The notes below the pieces were generated by a model. That model saw only the letters and a program-made list of their open reading frames with translations. It ran no database searches and was not told the DNA's origin. Both the position numbers and the translations under genes were made by a program. 64,000 nt of DNA from positions 2,635,243 to 2,699,242 of the forward strand of contig OY762063.1 of the NCBI GenBank assembly GCA_963665075.1, written 5' to 3'. Source of the stretch: JAPULR01 sp963665075 (GTDB taxonomy: Bacteria; Chloroflexota; Dehalococcoidia; Lucifugimonadales; GCA-2712585). This document shows, in pieces, positions 50,201 through 59,700 of this stretch; within the stretch, counting starts at the first letter, position 1, and each line of letters opens with the position of its first letter.

Positions 50201-50745
50201 AGATTTATCTGTACAGCGAAGAGGGTGGGGATGCATTGGGCGACGGGCAGCGGCCCACCCAGGAAGAGATGTATCATATCTTCATGAAGAATGCGCCGGA
50301 AGACCGGGAGGAGGAAGTGCGCGAGCTATACCAGAATCAGCACGGGGGACATTTCGCGTTTCCCATTGGGGAGGTTACGGACAAGGACCATCATGGGAAC
50401 ACCCTTGAGACCGCAACCAAGGTAAGACTCCATCGGCCAGTCTCGGGGGCGATAAATGATGATTCCGACTATGACTACTTCCGCTTCAATGCCGCCGAGA
50501 ACGAGAGGTATTCTTTTGACTTCTATGGCGATTCTTTGGGCACTCTTTGTAACGAGCTATATCTTGCCGATGGGACCGAATACCCCGATTGGCCAAGTCA
50601 TTGCGATGACGCCGTACAACCGGAAATAAGCGAGAGTTACAGTATCCAGTGGAGGTCACAGCAAGCTGGGGTGTATTATCTTGCCTTGTATGGATTTATG
50701 GAGAGCACAGGGGGATATAGGTTTGAGATCAGGGCTGTGGATTGA
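47218..50745 (+). CDS. Giant surface lipoprotein: about 19 W-x-DG helical repeats plus gluzincin metallopeptidase and PPC-like tail
   Basis: 1175 residues from the ATG at 47218. The lipobox LLSGC (Cys23) is followed by a Pro/Thr stalk (about 30-115, TPEPTP units). About 19 consecutive repeats of roughly 35 residues run to about residue 800. Each has the form AxLSWLxDGVTEAExxAIxxLxxIAxxDxELAxx, two helices per repeat, probably a superhelical solenoid. The metallopeptidase domain has HETAH (FVPHETAHYYFG, His890) and the third-ligand motif WLVEGGANLIEAYV. The C-terminus (about 1060-1175) is a PPC-like sandwich (SDYDYFRFNAAENERYSFDF). It is the long relative of the lipoprotein at 31363. Probably a surface protease held out by stalk and solenoid; its target is unknown. 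Confidence 0.86.
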   Translation: MGRLWVIELLALCLMVVALLSGCDDQPATPVATPELTAVATVAPTPMPTPAPTPTATPEPTPSLTPTPTATPEPTPKPTPSPTPTPTPTATPTPEPTPRSTPTPMPTSTPTPSPRDEAIEGLSEMLSWFEEPSEGAETEAVETLVDLWLADAELARQIAGLSWLVDGVTEAERDALERLLVVAEADVNLVGRMMAFSWIEDDLTEEEGKVIGAVADVAAEDAELAQEMVALSWLADGVTEAEESILDSFVSSEVGDIELVNWAATRPWLEDGLVWYESAALWQLFGLAVRDSELGELLMATIWFNEKVGDNEAAVLVRLGMIADSDVGLAKRVAGLTWFFDGVTEEEKDGINGIATMAAWNVDLAQEITAQSWFVDDLTEAESMVIATFSVRRIAQVEILNWALTLPWMIDGVHPNDRDSLGYALTLSNQDPDLGKIAATLPWFGDGFSDYERNAMDFIRNIADVEVRRDSDGEMGAQAATLLLSRPWLADGVVQSEAAVIHAISNIAGRDIDLAREIAAFSWLDDQATGTEWSAATALDYISKNDLELAKTIANFAWLSDELGGVELVTLHKLNEIVSIDIELANVVVEFPWLSDDVSDDEAEVIYEIAGVAFGDVNAARELATLLLLTDEATGVGDTSSFAFSDLARIDTELAEQVKTLSWFSDGLTAIEENGIYALVTIASEDVELAKAAAALAWFADGITKDEAIALRNLERIATKDFNMARTLIGFPRFADGIQSDLEVYVLGSLGRLDEDVLNHVKEQDWFVDGLDDEEAAMVVTFGAARRKELVDTLVNHHWIQRKSVQLPLAGTVEIWIVYNIPPLWGDELMRDIEDTIRMSEDFLKVPFPTSDVVLFVIAGTAQNFATRSGHYGDFMVMNRIYDQIFFVPHETAHYYFGYSHFRGSWLVEGGANLIEAYVHAKRGEVALSERRSKVATDVQTDCYAEGIENIVQNQQLVGSGEVSFFLCTYAMGERFLLGLMKILGEDGMSSALREIYLYSEEGGDALGDGQRPTQEEMYHIFMKNAPEDREEEVRELYQNQHGGHFAFPIGEVTDKDHHGNTLETATKVRLHRPVSGAINDDSDYDYFRFNAAENERYSFDFYGDSLGTLCNELYLADGTEYPDWPSHCDDAVQPEISESYSIQWRSQQAGVYYLALYGFMESTGGYRFEIRAVD

Positions 50746-50759
50746 TTCGATCTCGTCGG

Positions 50760-50881
50760 CGGGAGTTGAGCTTGATTGTTTGTCCTGAAGTAGGGTGGCT
50801 TGTGGACGCCTGTTGGGAGGGACACCCCCATCCTAACCTTCTCCCGTCAAGGGAGAAGGGATTTAGGGGGGTGAAGCTGCC
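50760..50881. repeat. Intergenic hairpin repeat
   Basis: A CACCCCCATCCTAACCTTCT unit with CTCCCGTCAAGGGAGAAGGG hairpin at about 50821-50861, between same-strand genes. It may act as a terminator. Nothing else is seen. Confidence 0.65.
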
Positions 50882-50896
50882 TTGCTAGGGGGGTGG

Positions 50897-52177
50897 GTGA
50901 TTTCGCGGGTTCGGGGGATGTTCTATGGGTGGTGGGTGGTCATCGGGGGGATGGTCAGCATCGCCATCAGCAGCGGGATGTTCATGCACGGGTTCCAGTT
51001 CTACTTCGAGCCGATGCGCCGGCAGTTCGGGTGGAGCCGGACGCTGATCTCCGGGGCGTACACCCTGTCGCGGTTGGAGAGCGGATTCCTGGGGCCGCTG
51101 GGGGGATGGCTGGTGCAGCGTTTCGGCTCGCGGATAGTCATGGCGGGCGGGTTCGTCATACTGTCTTTGGGGCTGGCGCTATTGAGCCAGACGCAGAACG
51201 TGCCGATGTTCTACGCGTCCTTCCTGATTCTCTCCATCGGGTCGGGGCTGGCGGCGTGGACGCCGGTGGTGCCGGCGCTGACCAACTGGTTCCGACGTCG
51301 GCGGGCGATGGCGGTGGGGCTGACGATGATGGGGATGGGCTTCGGGGGCATTCTGGTGGCGCCGGTGGTGGCCTTCTTCATCAACAACTTCAGCTGGGAC
51401 AAGACGGCGCTGGGCTGCGCCATCATCGCCCTGATTATCGGAATTCCCCTGGCCAGAATCATGCGATACAGTCCAGAACCCTACGGCTATCTGCCGGACG
51501 GGGACAAACCTGAGGATGAGGCGAAGGAAGGGTCGGGGGATTCTCGCCGGGCGTCTGCGGACGAGGAATTCGACTACACGGTGAAGGAGGCGCTGACCTC
51601 TTCCTCCTTCTGGCTGATGTCGATAGGGCATTCGGTCTCGCTGCTTACCATATCGTCGCTGAGTCTGCACATGGTGCCGTACCTGGAGACGGATCTGGAA
51701 TTTTCGGCGGGAAGGGCGGCGGTTGCGGTGATGGCGGTGAACGCGTTTCTGATGACGGCGCAGCCGGTGGGGGGATTACTGGGGGACCGGCTGCCGAAGC
51801 GGTACATCGCGGCGGGGACGATGTTGGGGCACGCGACGGCGCTGCTGCTTTTCGCCCTGGCGGGCAGCTTCTGGTGGGTGATATTGGCGTCGGCGATACA
51901 GGGGATGTCGTGGGGGATTCGGGGGCCGGTGATAACGGCGATGAGGGGGGAATACTTCGGGCGGAAGAACTTTCCGATGATTCAGGGGTATTCGCACCTG
52001 GCGCTGATGGGCGGGCAGATAGTGGGGCCGATGCTGCTGGGGTACATGGCGGACAATTACAGCTACAGCCTGGGGCTGAAGATAATCGCGGGGATGACGG
52101 CGGCGGGGATGATTCTGTTCCTGCTGATGCGGAATCCGCAGCCGCCGCCGAGGGCTGTGGACGCGCCGCGGCGTTGA
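50897..52177 (+). CDS. MFS transporter, monocarboxylate/oxalate-formate-like group
   Basis: About 426 residues from the GTG at 50897 (TTG 50882 is also possible), 12 helices. It begins FYGWWVVIGGMVSIAISSGM, the hallmark opening of the OFA/monocarboxylate-like MFS branch, and continues with FGWSRTLISGAYTLSRLESG and RFGSRIVMAGGF. The central loop is long and charged (DKPEDEAKEGSGDSRRASAD). The second half has GGLLGDRLPKRYIAAGTMLG and a GRKNFPMIQGY stretch typical of the group. It probably moves a small carboxylate by proton coupling or exchange. It is monocistronic. Confidence 0.9.
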   Translation: MISRVRGMFYGWWVVIGGMVSIAISSGMFMHGFQFYFEPMRRQFGWSRTLISGAYTLSRLESGFLGPLGGWLVQRFGSRIVMAGGFVILSLGLALLSQTQNVPMFYASFLILSIGSGLAAWTPVVPALTNWFRRRRAMAVGLTMMGMGFGGILVAPVVAFFINNFSWDKTALGCAIIALIIGIPLARIMRYSPEPYGYLPDGDKPEDEAKEGSGDSRRASADEEFDYTVKEALTSSSFWLMSIGHSVSLLTISSLSLHMVPYLETDLEFSAGRAAVAVMAVNAFLMTAQPVGGLLGDRLPKRYIAAGTMLGHATALLLFALAGSFWWVILASAIQGMSWGIRGPVITAMRGEYFGRKNFPMIQGYSHLALMGGQIVGPMLLGYMADNYSYSLGLKIIAGMTAAGMILFLLMRNPQPPPRAVDAPRR

Positions 52178-52199
52178 GGGGGTGAGCGCGTTGGCGATG

Positions 52200-52380
52200 G
52201 GATTGCCGCACTACGGCGTAGGGGCGACCGGCCGGTCGCCCCTACGTGGGAGGTGAATTCCCCCTGTTCGTCATTCCCGTGGAAACGGGAATCCAGAGGG
52301 GTTGGGTGGAGGGGGCGTTTGGTTTGGGGGCGGTGGATTCCCGCCTACGCGGGAATGACTGAAAGGGATGCGGGAATGAC
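52200..52380. repeat. Palindromic repeats leading into the minisatellite
   Basis: An AGGGGCGACCGGCCGGTCGC palindrome (about 52219-52245), then ATTCCCGTGGAAACGGGAAT (about 52273-52292) and ATTCCCGCCTACGCGGGAAT (about 52338-52357) facing each other about 45 bp apart, then GCGGGAATGACGGG short direct repeats. No gene. Confidence 0.85.
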
Positions 52381-52660
52381 GGGATGGGGCGCGGGGGTGG
52401 CTTCCGACGGGATGGGGCGCGGGCATAGTTTCCAACGGGATGGGGCGCGGGCATAGTTTCCAACGGGATGGGGCGCGGGCATAGCTTCCGACGGGATGGG
52501 GCGCGGGCATAGCTTCCGACGGGATGGGGCGCGGGCATAGCTTCCAACGGGATGGGGCGCGGGCATAGCTTCTGACGGGATGGGGCGCGGGCATAGCTTC
52601 TGACGGGATGGGGCGCGGGGGTGGCTTGCAACGGGATGGGGCGTGGGCATAGCTTCTGAC
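52381..52660. repeat. 28-bp minisatellite, 10 tandem units
   Basis: Ten uninterrupted 28-bp units, each beginning GGGATGGGGCGCGGGC and ending CTTCCGAC, CTTCTGAC or TTTCCAAC. Units 1 and 9 carry a shared GGGTGGC variant and unit 10 a C-to-T change. Because 28 is not a multiple of three and the unit has no minus-strand stop, all three minus frames stay open and encode the same proline-rich repeat peptide in rotation. I regard this as non-coding. There are no spacers, so it is not a CRISPR array. Confidence 0.93.
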
Positions 52661-52911
52661 GGGATGGGGGAAGATGGGCTCCCGCTTTCGCGGGAGAAAG
52701 GGAAGGAACGGGAGCAAGAGGAGGGAGTGGGAATGACGGAAGGGGTGGGCTGTGCATCCGCTCGACCCTTCGACAGGCTCAGGGTGAGCGGGATGAGAGG
52801 AAGAAACCCTCATCCCGAGGGAGAGGGGGAAGGTGGGAGAGGGGGCGGGAATGGTTTGGGGTGGTGTATTATGGGTTGGGAGATAAACGGAGATAAGGAG
52901 GGGTTCAGTAG
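52661..52911. repeat. Repeats upstream of the PIG-L gene
   Basis: A CTCCCGCTTTCGCGGGAG palindrome (about 52679-52696), a CTTCGACAGGCTCAGGGTGA unit (about 52768-52787) and a CCCTCATCCCGAGGGAG hairpin. The last 40 bp hold a plausible -10-like TATTATGGG (about 52866) and the AAGGAGG ribosome-binding site of the next gene. Confidence 0.7.
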
Positions 52912-53619
52912 ATGACCAACGGCGAAGGGTACAAGCGGGGGATGGTGGTTGTGGCCCATCCCGACGATGCGGAGTTCGGGTGTTCGGGGACGGTGGCGAC
53001 GTGGTGTCGGAGCGGCATGGAGGTGGTGCAGGTTATCTGCACGGACGGGAGCAAGGGTTCGAGCGACCCGGAGATGACGTCGGAGAGGCTGTCGGAAATT
53101 CGGATGCGGGAGCAGCGGAACGCGGCGCGGGTGCTGGGGGTGAAGGAGGTGGTGTTTCTGGGGTACGAGGACGCGATGCTCGTGCCGACGCTGGAGCTGC
53201 GGCGGGACATCGCGCGGGAGATTCGGCGGCATCGTCCGCAGGTTGTGATATGTCCTTCGCCGGTGAGGAGTCTGACGGAGGGGCCGTACATCGGGCATCC
53301 GGACCACATCGCGGCGGGGGAGGCGGCGCTGGCGGCGGTTTTCCCGACGGCGCGGGACCGGCTGACTTTCCCGGAATTGTTGGAGGAGGGGTTGGAGCCG
53401 CACAAGGTGGAGGAGGTGTTGATTACGGACCGGAGCAACGCGGACACGTGGATTGACGTTTCGGAGGTTATCGAGGTGGCGATTGAGGCGTTGCAGCAGC
53501 ACGTGAGCCAGGTGGGGCATTTCGACGTTGCGACGGGGATGCGTCGGTGGAAGTCGATGACGGGGGAGGCGAAGGGGATGCGGTATGCGGAGGCGTTTAA
53601 GTCTTTTAAGTTTCGATAG
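52912..53619 (+). CDS. PIG-L/LmbE-family deacetylase
   Basis: A 235-residue protein of standard length. The zinc-site motif AHPDD is in GMVVVAHPDDAEFGCSGTVA, and the second ligand motif is GHPDHIAAGEAAL. A Rossmann-like core contains VVQVICTDGSKGSSDPEM and RMREQRNAARVLGVKEVVFL. Family members remove N-acetyl groups from glucosamine derivatives, as in mycothiol or bacillithiol synthesis, glycolipids and antibiotics. The particular substrate is not evident. AAGGAGG stands 9 nt before the ATG. The gene is isolated among repeats. Confidence 0.93.
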   Translation: MTNGEGYKRGMVVVAHPDDAEFGCSGTVATWCRSGMEVVQVICTDGSKGSSDPEMTSERLSEIRMREQRNAARVLGVKEVVFLGYEDAMLVPTLELRRDIAREIRRHRPQVVICPSPVRSLTEGPYIGHPDHIAAGEAALAAVFPTARDRLTFPELLEEGLEPHKVEEVLITDRSNADTWIDVSEVIEVAIEALQQHVSQVGHFDVATGMRRWKSMTGEAKGMRYAEAFKSFKFR

Positions 53620-53634
53620 GGGGATGGGATAAGA

Positions 53635-54690
53635 GGGGACGCTCGACCCTTCGACAGGCTCAGGGTGAGCGGAGGGGGTTTGGCTCAGGGTGAGCGGGGC
53701 CCTTTCGTCATTCCCGTGGAAACGGGAATCCAGAGGTGATGGGTGGAGGGGGCGTTTGGTTTGGGTGGCGGTGGATTCCCGCCTGCGCGGGAATGACGGA
53801 TGGGGGGATGCGGGAATGACGGGAGGGGTTGGGGGAAGGAGGGCGTGGGTTGGGGGAATGACGGGAAGGGTGGTGGGGATGGCGAAGGGGAAGGAAGGCA
53901 ATGCCCCGTTCGTCATTCCCGTGGAAACGGGAATCCAGAGGTGATGGGTGGAGGGGGCGTTTGGCGTGGGGGCGGTGGATTCCCGCCTACGCGGGAATGA
54001 CGGGTTGGGGTGAGGGAATGACGGGTTGGGGTGAGGGAATGACGGAGGAGGGATGCGGGAATGACAGGGGGGGATGTGGGGGTGGGAGGAAGGGCATGCG
54101 GTGGAAGGCGGGCGTTTGGTTTGGGTGGCGGTGGATTCCCGCCTACGCGGGAATGACGGGTTGGGGTGAGGGGATGACGGTTATGCAAAGGTCTTCGTCA
54201 AGGGGGAAGAGAGAAGAGGGGTGAGCGGCGCCCTTTCGTCATTCCCGTGGAAACGGGAATCCAGAGGTGATGGGTGGAAGGGGCGTTTGGCGTGGGGGCG
54301 GTGGATTCCCGCCTTCGCGGGAATGACGAGGAGGGATGCGGGAATGACAGGGGAGGGATGTGGTGGATTCCCGCCTGCGCGGGAATGACGGGATGGGGTG
54401 CGGGGATGACGGTTGTGCGAAGGTCTTCGTCAGGGGGGAAGGGAGAAGAGGGGTGAGCGGCACCCTTTCGTCATTCCCGTGGAAACGGGAATCCAGAGGT
54501 GATGGGTGGAGGGGGCGTTTGGCGTGGGGGCGGTGGATTCCCGCCTACGCGGGAATGACGGGTTGGGATGCGGGAATGACGGAGGGAGGGCATGCGGTGG
54601 AAGGCGGGCGTTTGGCGTGGGATGCGGTGGATTCCCGCCTGCGCGGGAATGACGGGTTGGGGTGAGGGAATGACGGGGGGGGTGGGGGGA
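53635..54690. repeat. Dense array of ATTCCC-N8-GGGAAT palindromes (about 1 kb)
   Basis: At least eleven 20-bp palindromes of the ATTCCCGCCTACGCGGGAAT type alternate with an opposite-strand flavour, ATTCCCGTGGAAACGGGAAT followed by CCAGAGG. They make composite units of about 230-240 bp that repeat around 53700, 53905, 54235 and 54470. GCGGGAATGACGG direct repeats and two degraded MITE right ends (GACGGTTATGCAAAGGTC at 54177, and near 54409) are mixed in. The composite units are nearly identical, implying recent amplification. No coding sequence. Confidence 0.9.
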
Positions 54691-54841
54691 AGATTATCGG
54701 AAAATAACGATAAATACCCTTAATATCACCCCTATATCATCATAAACTCGGTATCATTGTTGTAGCTTGGGATAATGACGGGGGCGCTTGTCCCTTTTCG
54801 GGCGCGTTTTTTCGCGTTCGGCCCCCTACGGAGGCGTTGCA
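54691..54841. promoter_or_regulatory. AT-rich regulatory region of the short modular secreted protein
   Basis: An abrupt AT-rich island in a GC-rich repeat array. It contains the inverted repeat TTATCG-N8-CGATAA (54694-54713), several AT stretches (AATATC, CTATATCATCATAAAC), and GATAAT at about 54770 as a possible -10. The gene's GGAGG ribosome-binding site is at about 54830. The dyad could bind a regulator. Confidence 0.42.
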
Positions 54842-55924
54842 ATGAAGACCGTATTCGCTCTTACCCGGAAGCCCACGGCGTGGCTGCTGGCCGCGCTCAT
54901 TCTCCTTATGATGACAACCCTGGTCGTGACGTCGGGCGTCGCGTCGGCGCAAACCAAGCCGTTAGCGCCGGCCTGGATTACGGCGGCCCGCAGCGGCGGC
55001 GAAATCCAGGTCGAATGGGCCGCCGCGGACGGAGCGGACAAGTACCACATCGCCTACACCGTCAACGGCTGGCACTGGGAGGACGTGGCCACGGCGCACA
55101 CGGGCACCAGCGTCTCCATAGACGAAAACATCGCCAAAAGAGAGTACGTGGTGCGGATTCGGTCAGGCAACGACGCCGGCTGGAGCTGGTGGAAGAAGGC
55201 CGCCACCATCCCGAGACTCACGGGCGGCAGCGGGGGCGGCGGCATAGCCGTCGGCGCTCCCGGCAAGACGATTTCCGCGCCCGACGCGCCGTCCAGCGTC
55301 ACCGTCGTCCAGTCCGGCAGCTCCATCACGGCCAGCTGGCCCGCGGCGGCCAACGCCGTCCTGTACGCCGTGGAATACAGCGCGCAAGGCGGCTCCTGGG
55401 CGCCCGCCCACAAAGGCGTCGACGGAACCAGCATCACCATCAACGGGGTCGACGCGTCCGGAACCTACCTCGTGCGCGTCAAATCCCGCGGCTACGGCGG
55501 AGTCAGCGGCTGGACGATCTCCACGATTGCCGGCCCTCGGTCCACCCCCGGCGCGTTTACCGCTTCCATCGACCTGAACAGCATATTCAGGCGGTGGATC
55601 GCGCCCGCGCCGTCCATCCACTTCACCGAGATAACGCAGACGACCGCGAGGCTGAACGTGGCGCACAACAACGCCACCTGGTCCTGGAAAGAGGGAACGG
55701 GCGGTTGCAGCAGCGCGCAGGATTCGTCCACCTCCTCGGTGAGCCTCACCGGCCTCGCCGCCGACGCCGCGTACGAGTACCAGGCGTGGACGAACGGGAC
55801 CTGCTCCGGCGCGTCTTTCGCGAGGGAGACTCTCAAAACCCCGTCGAGAGCGGCAGCCCTCATGACCGTCGGCAGCATCACTTCAACTTTCGACACCTGG
55901 TTCTACCGCCCCACGAGCGACTAG
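54842..55924 (+). CDS. Secreted fibronectin-III-like protein (short paralog of the giant protein at 56800)
   Basis: A 360-residue protein from the ATG at 54842 with GGAGG 7 nt upstream. A Sec signal peptide (KPTAWLLAALILLMMTTLVV, ending ASAQ) is followed by two fibronectin-III-like domains: about 35-130 (GGEIQVEWAAADGADKYHIA) and about 155-245 (SITASWPAAANAVLYAVEYS). A Gly-rich linker joins them. Then comes one A-type module (TTARLNVAHNNATWSWKEGT...YEYQAWTNGTC), the same module repeated in the next gene. It has no anchor, so it is released or held non-covalently. Probable role is surface adhesion or matrix; unproven. Confidence 0.8.
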   Translation: MKTVFALTRKPTAWLLAALILLMMTTLVVTSGVASAQTKPLAPAWITAARSGGEIQVEWAAADGADKYHIAYTVNGWHWEDVATAHTGTSVSIDENIAKREYVVRIRSGNDAGWSWWKKAATIPRLTGGSGGGGIAVGAPGKTISAPDAPSSVTVVQSGSSITASWPAAANAVLYAVEYSAQGGSWAPAHKGVDGTSITINGVDASGTYLVRVKSRGYGGVSGWTISTIAGPRSTPGAFTASIDLNSIFRRWIAPAPSIHFTEITQTTARLNVAHNNATWSWKEGTGGCSSAQDSSTSSVSLTGLAADAAYEYQAWTNGTCSGASFARETLKTPSRAAALMTVGSITSTFDTWFYRPTSD

Positions 55925-56799
55925 GGGGGTTGCGGGGGTGGGAGGAAGGGGATGCGGTGGATTCCCGCCTACGCGGGAATGACGGGAAAAGGATGCGGGG
56001 GTGTCGGGAAGGGATGCGTTTGGCGTGGGGGCGGTGGATTCCCGCCTACGCGGGAATGACGGGAAGGGGTTGGGGGAATGACGGAGGGGGGGTTGGGGGG
56101 ATGGCGGGAAAGGGTTGGGGGGATGACGGGAGGGGTTGGGGGGATGACGAAGGGGAAGGAAGGCAATGCCCCTTTCGTCATTCCCGTGGATACGGGAATC
56201 CAGAGGGGATGGGCGGCGGTGGATTCCCGCCTGCGCGGGAATGACGGATGGGGGGATGGGGGGTGTGGGGAAGGAAGGCGTGGGTTGCGGTGGATTCCCG
56301 CCTACGCGGGAATGACGGATGGGGGGATGCGGGAATGACGGATGGGGGGATGCGGGAATGACGGATGGGGGGATGCGGGAATGACGGATGGGGGGATGCG
56401 GGAATGACGGAGGGGGGTTGCGGGAAGGGATGCGTTGGGCGTGGGTTGCGGTGGATTCCCGCCTACGCGGGAATGACGGGAAAAGGTTGCGGGAATGACG
56501 GATGGGGGGTTGGGGGGATGACGGAAGGGGGGTTGGGGGGGTGGGAGGAAGGGGTTGCGGTGGAAGGCGGGCGTTTGGCGTGGGGGCGGTGGATTCCCGC
56601 CTGCGCGGGAATGACGGGGAGGGATGCGGGAATGACGGGGAGGGATGCGGGAATGACGGGAAAAGGATGCGGGAATGACGGGAAAAGGGCGCGGGAATGA
56701 CGGGGGGATGGGGGGTTGGGGGGATGGGGGGTGTGGGGAAGGAGGGCGTGGGGTGGGGAGGGGGTGGGGGGACAAATATGGAAGTGGAAGGTTGTTGAA
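55925..56799. repeat. Second dense palindrome array, with the start region of the giant gene
   Basis: Seven or more ATTCCCGCC...GGCGGGAAT palindromes (near 55960, 56040, 56180, 56220, 56293, 56456 and 56592), separated by runs of GATGCGGGAATGACGG direct repeats, for example four in a row around 56325-56410. The run ends at about 56705. The last 90 bp (GGGGGTGGGG..., GGAAGGTTGTTGAA) lead into the next start codon. No gene. Confidence 0.88.
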
Positions 56800-59700
56800 A
56801 TGAAGGACGGATTTGCTGTTACACGGAAGTCTGGGGCGTGGCTGATGGCCGCGCTGGTTCTCATCCTTCTGGCGTCGCTTGCCGTTGGGCAGGCGCAGGA
56901 CGAGGGGGGAGTCGGTTTCTTCGCGGACGAGTTGGGCGGCGTGGCCCACGCGTCGACGCCGCCGGACGCGCCGACCTTCGCCATCCTGATCGTGGGCAAC
57001 GGCAACCTGCGCGTCAGCTGGTTCGCCGTCAGCGGCGCCACCAAGTACGAAGTGGCCTATTCCGACGACAACGGGGCCAACTGGACCAGTCACGCCAACG
57101 ACCTCACCGGCACGAGCGTCATCATCGGCGGAATCAACTACCACAAGGTCTGGGTGGCGCGCGTCCGCGCCGGCAACTCCAATGGCTGGAGCGGCTGGAA
57201 GGTCACCAACCAGGACGGCCCCTACTCCGACGAGAAGGTGGTTTCCACCCCCATCGACGACGAGAGCAGGCAGAAGCTGATTGACCTGAACAACGCTCTT
57301 AGATCCCAGCGGGGCGGCGGGAATTACGGCCTGCCCTCGAAGCCTCCGGCGGCCGCGCCGTACATCCACTTCACCAACATAGCGCAGACCACGGCGACGC
57401 TGAACGTGGTCAACTACAACGCCACGTGGTCCTACAAGCAGGGGACGACGGGCAGTTGCGTCGGCTCGCAATCCGCGTCAACAACCAACCTCACCAGCCT
57501 CAGCCCCAACACCACCTATAAGTACCAGGCTTGGACGAACGGGAACTGCGGGGGCGCGTCCTTCGCGAGGGACAGCTTCACAACCCTGCCGATCACCCTC
57601 GCCGCGAGCGGGATCGGCCGGACCACGGCAACGCTGACCATCGCCGGTCACTCGTCCCAATGGTGGTACAAGGCCGACGTGGGGCCGGACGACACCTGCC
57701 AGGGGCCTGTGGCGGCCGGCACGAGCGCGGAATCGCTGACGGGGTTGACGGAAGAAACGGCATACGTCTACAAGGCTTACAGCTTGTCGGGCTGCGGCGC
57801 GGCCAACCTTCTGGCCACCGCCGCGTCCTTCACAACCCTCGCGCCGCCGCACGTCACCAACCTGTCTACTACCGTCTCCGGAGACTCGGACGTAAACTCA
57901 TCCAGGCAGCAGGGAGTCGACTTCACCACCGGTCCCAACTCGACCGGATACACCCTGACGAGCGTCATCCTCCCGATGCGCTATAAGACTACGGGCACGG
58001 GAACCCTCGCGATTACGCTCCACGAGCAATCAAGCAGTTCGCCGTCCTCGACGACGAAGGCGACGCTCACCGGCACCGCCCCAACCTCCAGCTCGTGGAC
58101 GAACACGGTCTGGACGTGCTCCGGCTCGGGCTGCGAACTCGAGGCCGGCACGAAGTACTTCATAGTGGCGACCCTCACCGGGACCGGCGAGTATGCCTTG
58201 CAATACTCTGCGGTTGAGGAGGTGGAAACCACCACGCCCTCGGACAGCGGCTGGAACATCGGATACAGCCATTTCAAGATAGCCGGACAGGTTTGGTCTT
58301 CCTGGAACGACTTGCATCTGGTCCGCGTCAACTTCGAGTTCAACCCGACCCTTACCGCTTCCAACGTGACCAGCAGCAGCGCAACGCTGACCCTCGACCA
58401 CCACGACGGAACGTGGTATTCCAAGCGGATGCATCCTGATACTTCGTTTTGCAGCGTCGCCGTCACCGGCGCGACGCAGAATCGGGACAGCCTGACTTCC
58501 AACGTTACCTACGCCTACACGGCCTTCAGCGACTCCGCGTGCAGAACCGAGTTGGACACGGCCTACTTCTCCACCACTGACGCGGCGGTGGGGAACCTGA
58601 AGGAGACGCAGGCAAGCACAAGCTGGACCATCGGCGGAGGCTCGCATGAGAAATACGCCACGGCCTTCACCACCGGCGGCAATAGTTCGGGCTACACATT
58701 GGAAGCCGTAACCCTGGACTTCGCCGCGAAGAGCAGCAGTCCGGGGGACATCTCCGTCGCCCTCCACGCGGCGTCCGGCAGCGACCCGGCGGCGACGGCA
58801 TCGGCGACGCTGAGCGGGTCCGACCCGGACGCGGCGGGCTTGCAGACGTACACCTGCTCCGGCAGCGGCTGCGATCTTTCGGCGAGCACGACCTACTTCA
58901 TCGTGACGTCGGTTCCCACGGGCGCCGCCGGCGGCTCCTACAATCAGCGGAACACGGCCTCGGACAGCGAATCCGTCCAATCCCCCGCCACGGGCTGGAG
59001 CATCGCCAACGCGGGACGTTACAAGGGGGGCATCCTCGCCAACTGGACCGCGGCCAACTCCGCCTCCATGCACATCGCGGCCAACGTGAAGCCGCCGACG
59101 CTCGACGCTTCCGGCATCACCGGCACGGCGGCGACGCTGACCATCGGCAACCACACGGGGAACTGGCATCACAAGGAGACCCATACTTCCACGACGGCGA
59201 CGTGCAGCAGCGCCAACGCCGGCACGACGGCCAGCCTGAGCAGCCTGACCGCCGACAAGTTCTACGCCTTCACGGCATACAGCGACAGCGGCTGCACCGA
59301 CGCCAACGCGCTGGCGACGGCGTACTTCTCCACCACGGACGACGGGGTGGGGAACCTGAACGCGGAATCCGACTTCAACATCAGCGTGGGCCGGGGCGGC
59401 AGCAACAACCAGTCCGTGACCGCGCCCTTCGCCACGGGCAGCAGCGCCTCCATCCTGGAGAGCGTCACCCTGCGCTTCGCCGACAAGAGCGCCGCGGGCA
59501 CGCCCGGCAACATCGCGGTCACCATCCACGAGCCGGACACGTCCAACAGCAACCCTGCTTCCACGACGAAGGCGACGCTGAGCGGGTCGAACCCGGACAC
59601 GGCGGGTCTGTACAGCTACACGTGCTCTTCGGGCTGCTACCTGAACGCCAACTCCACCTACTTCGTGAAGGCGGTTGCGACAAGCGCAACGGGCACAGCC

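Noticed and set aside
52381..52660. Possible CRISPR array or proline-rich repeat protein
   Set aside because: Units are directly adjacent with no spacers, so it is not CRISPR. The minus-strand frames are open only because the unit lacks stops in any frame; they have no ribosome-binding site, and the 28-bp period rotates the frame.
53635..56700. Numerous 60-110 residue frames (GNDGWG/PRRRES types) in the palindrome arrays
   Set aside because: All are translations of the ATTCCC palindromes and their flanks, recurring with the repeat in any frame and strand.
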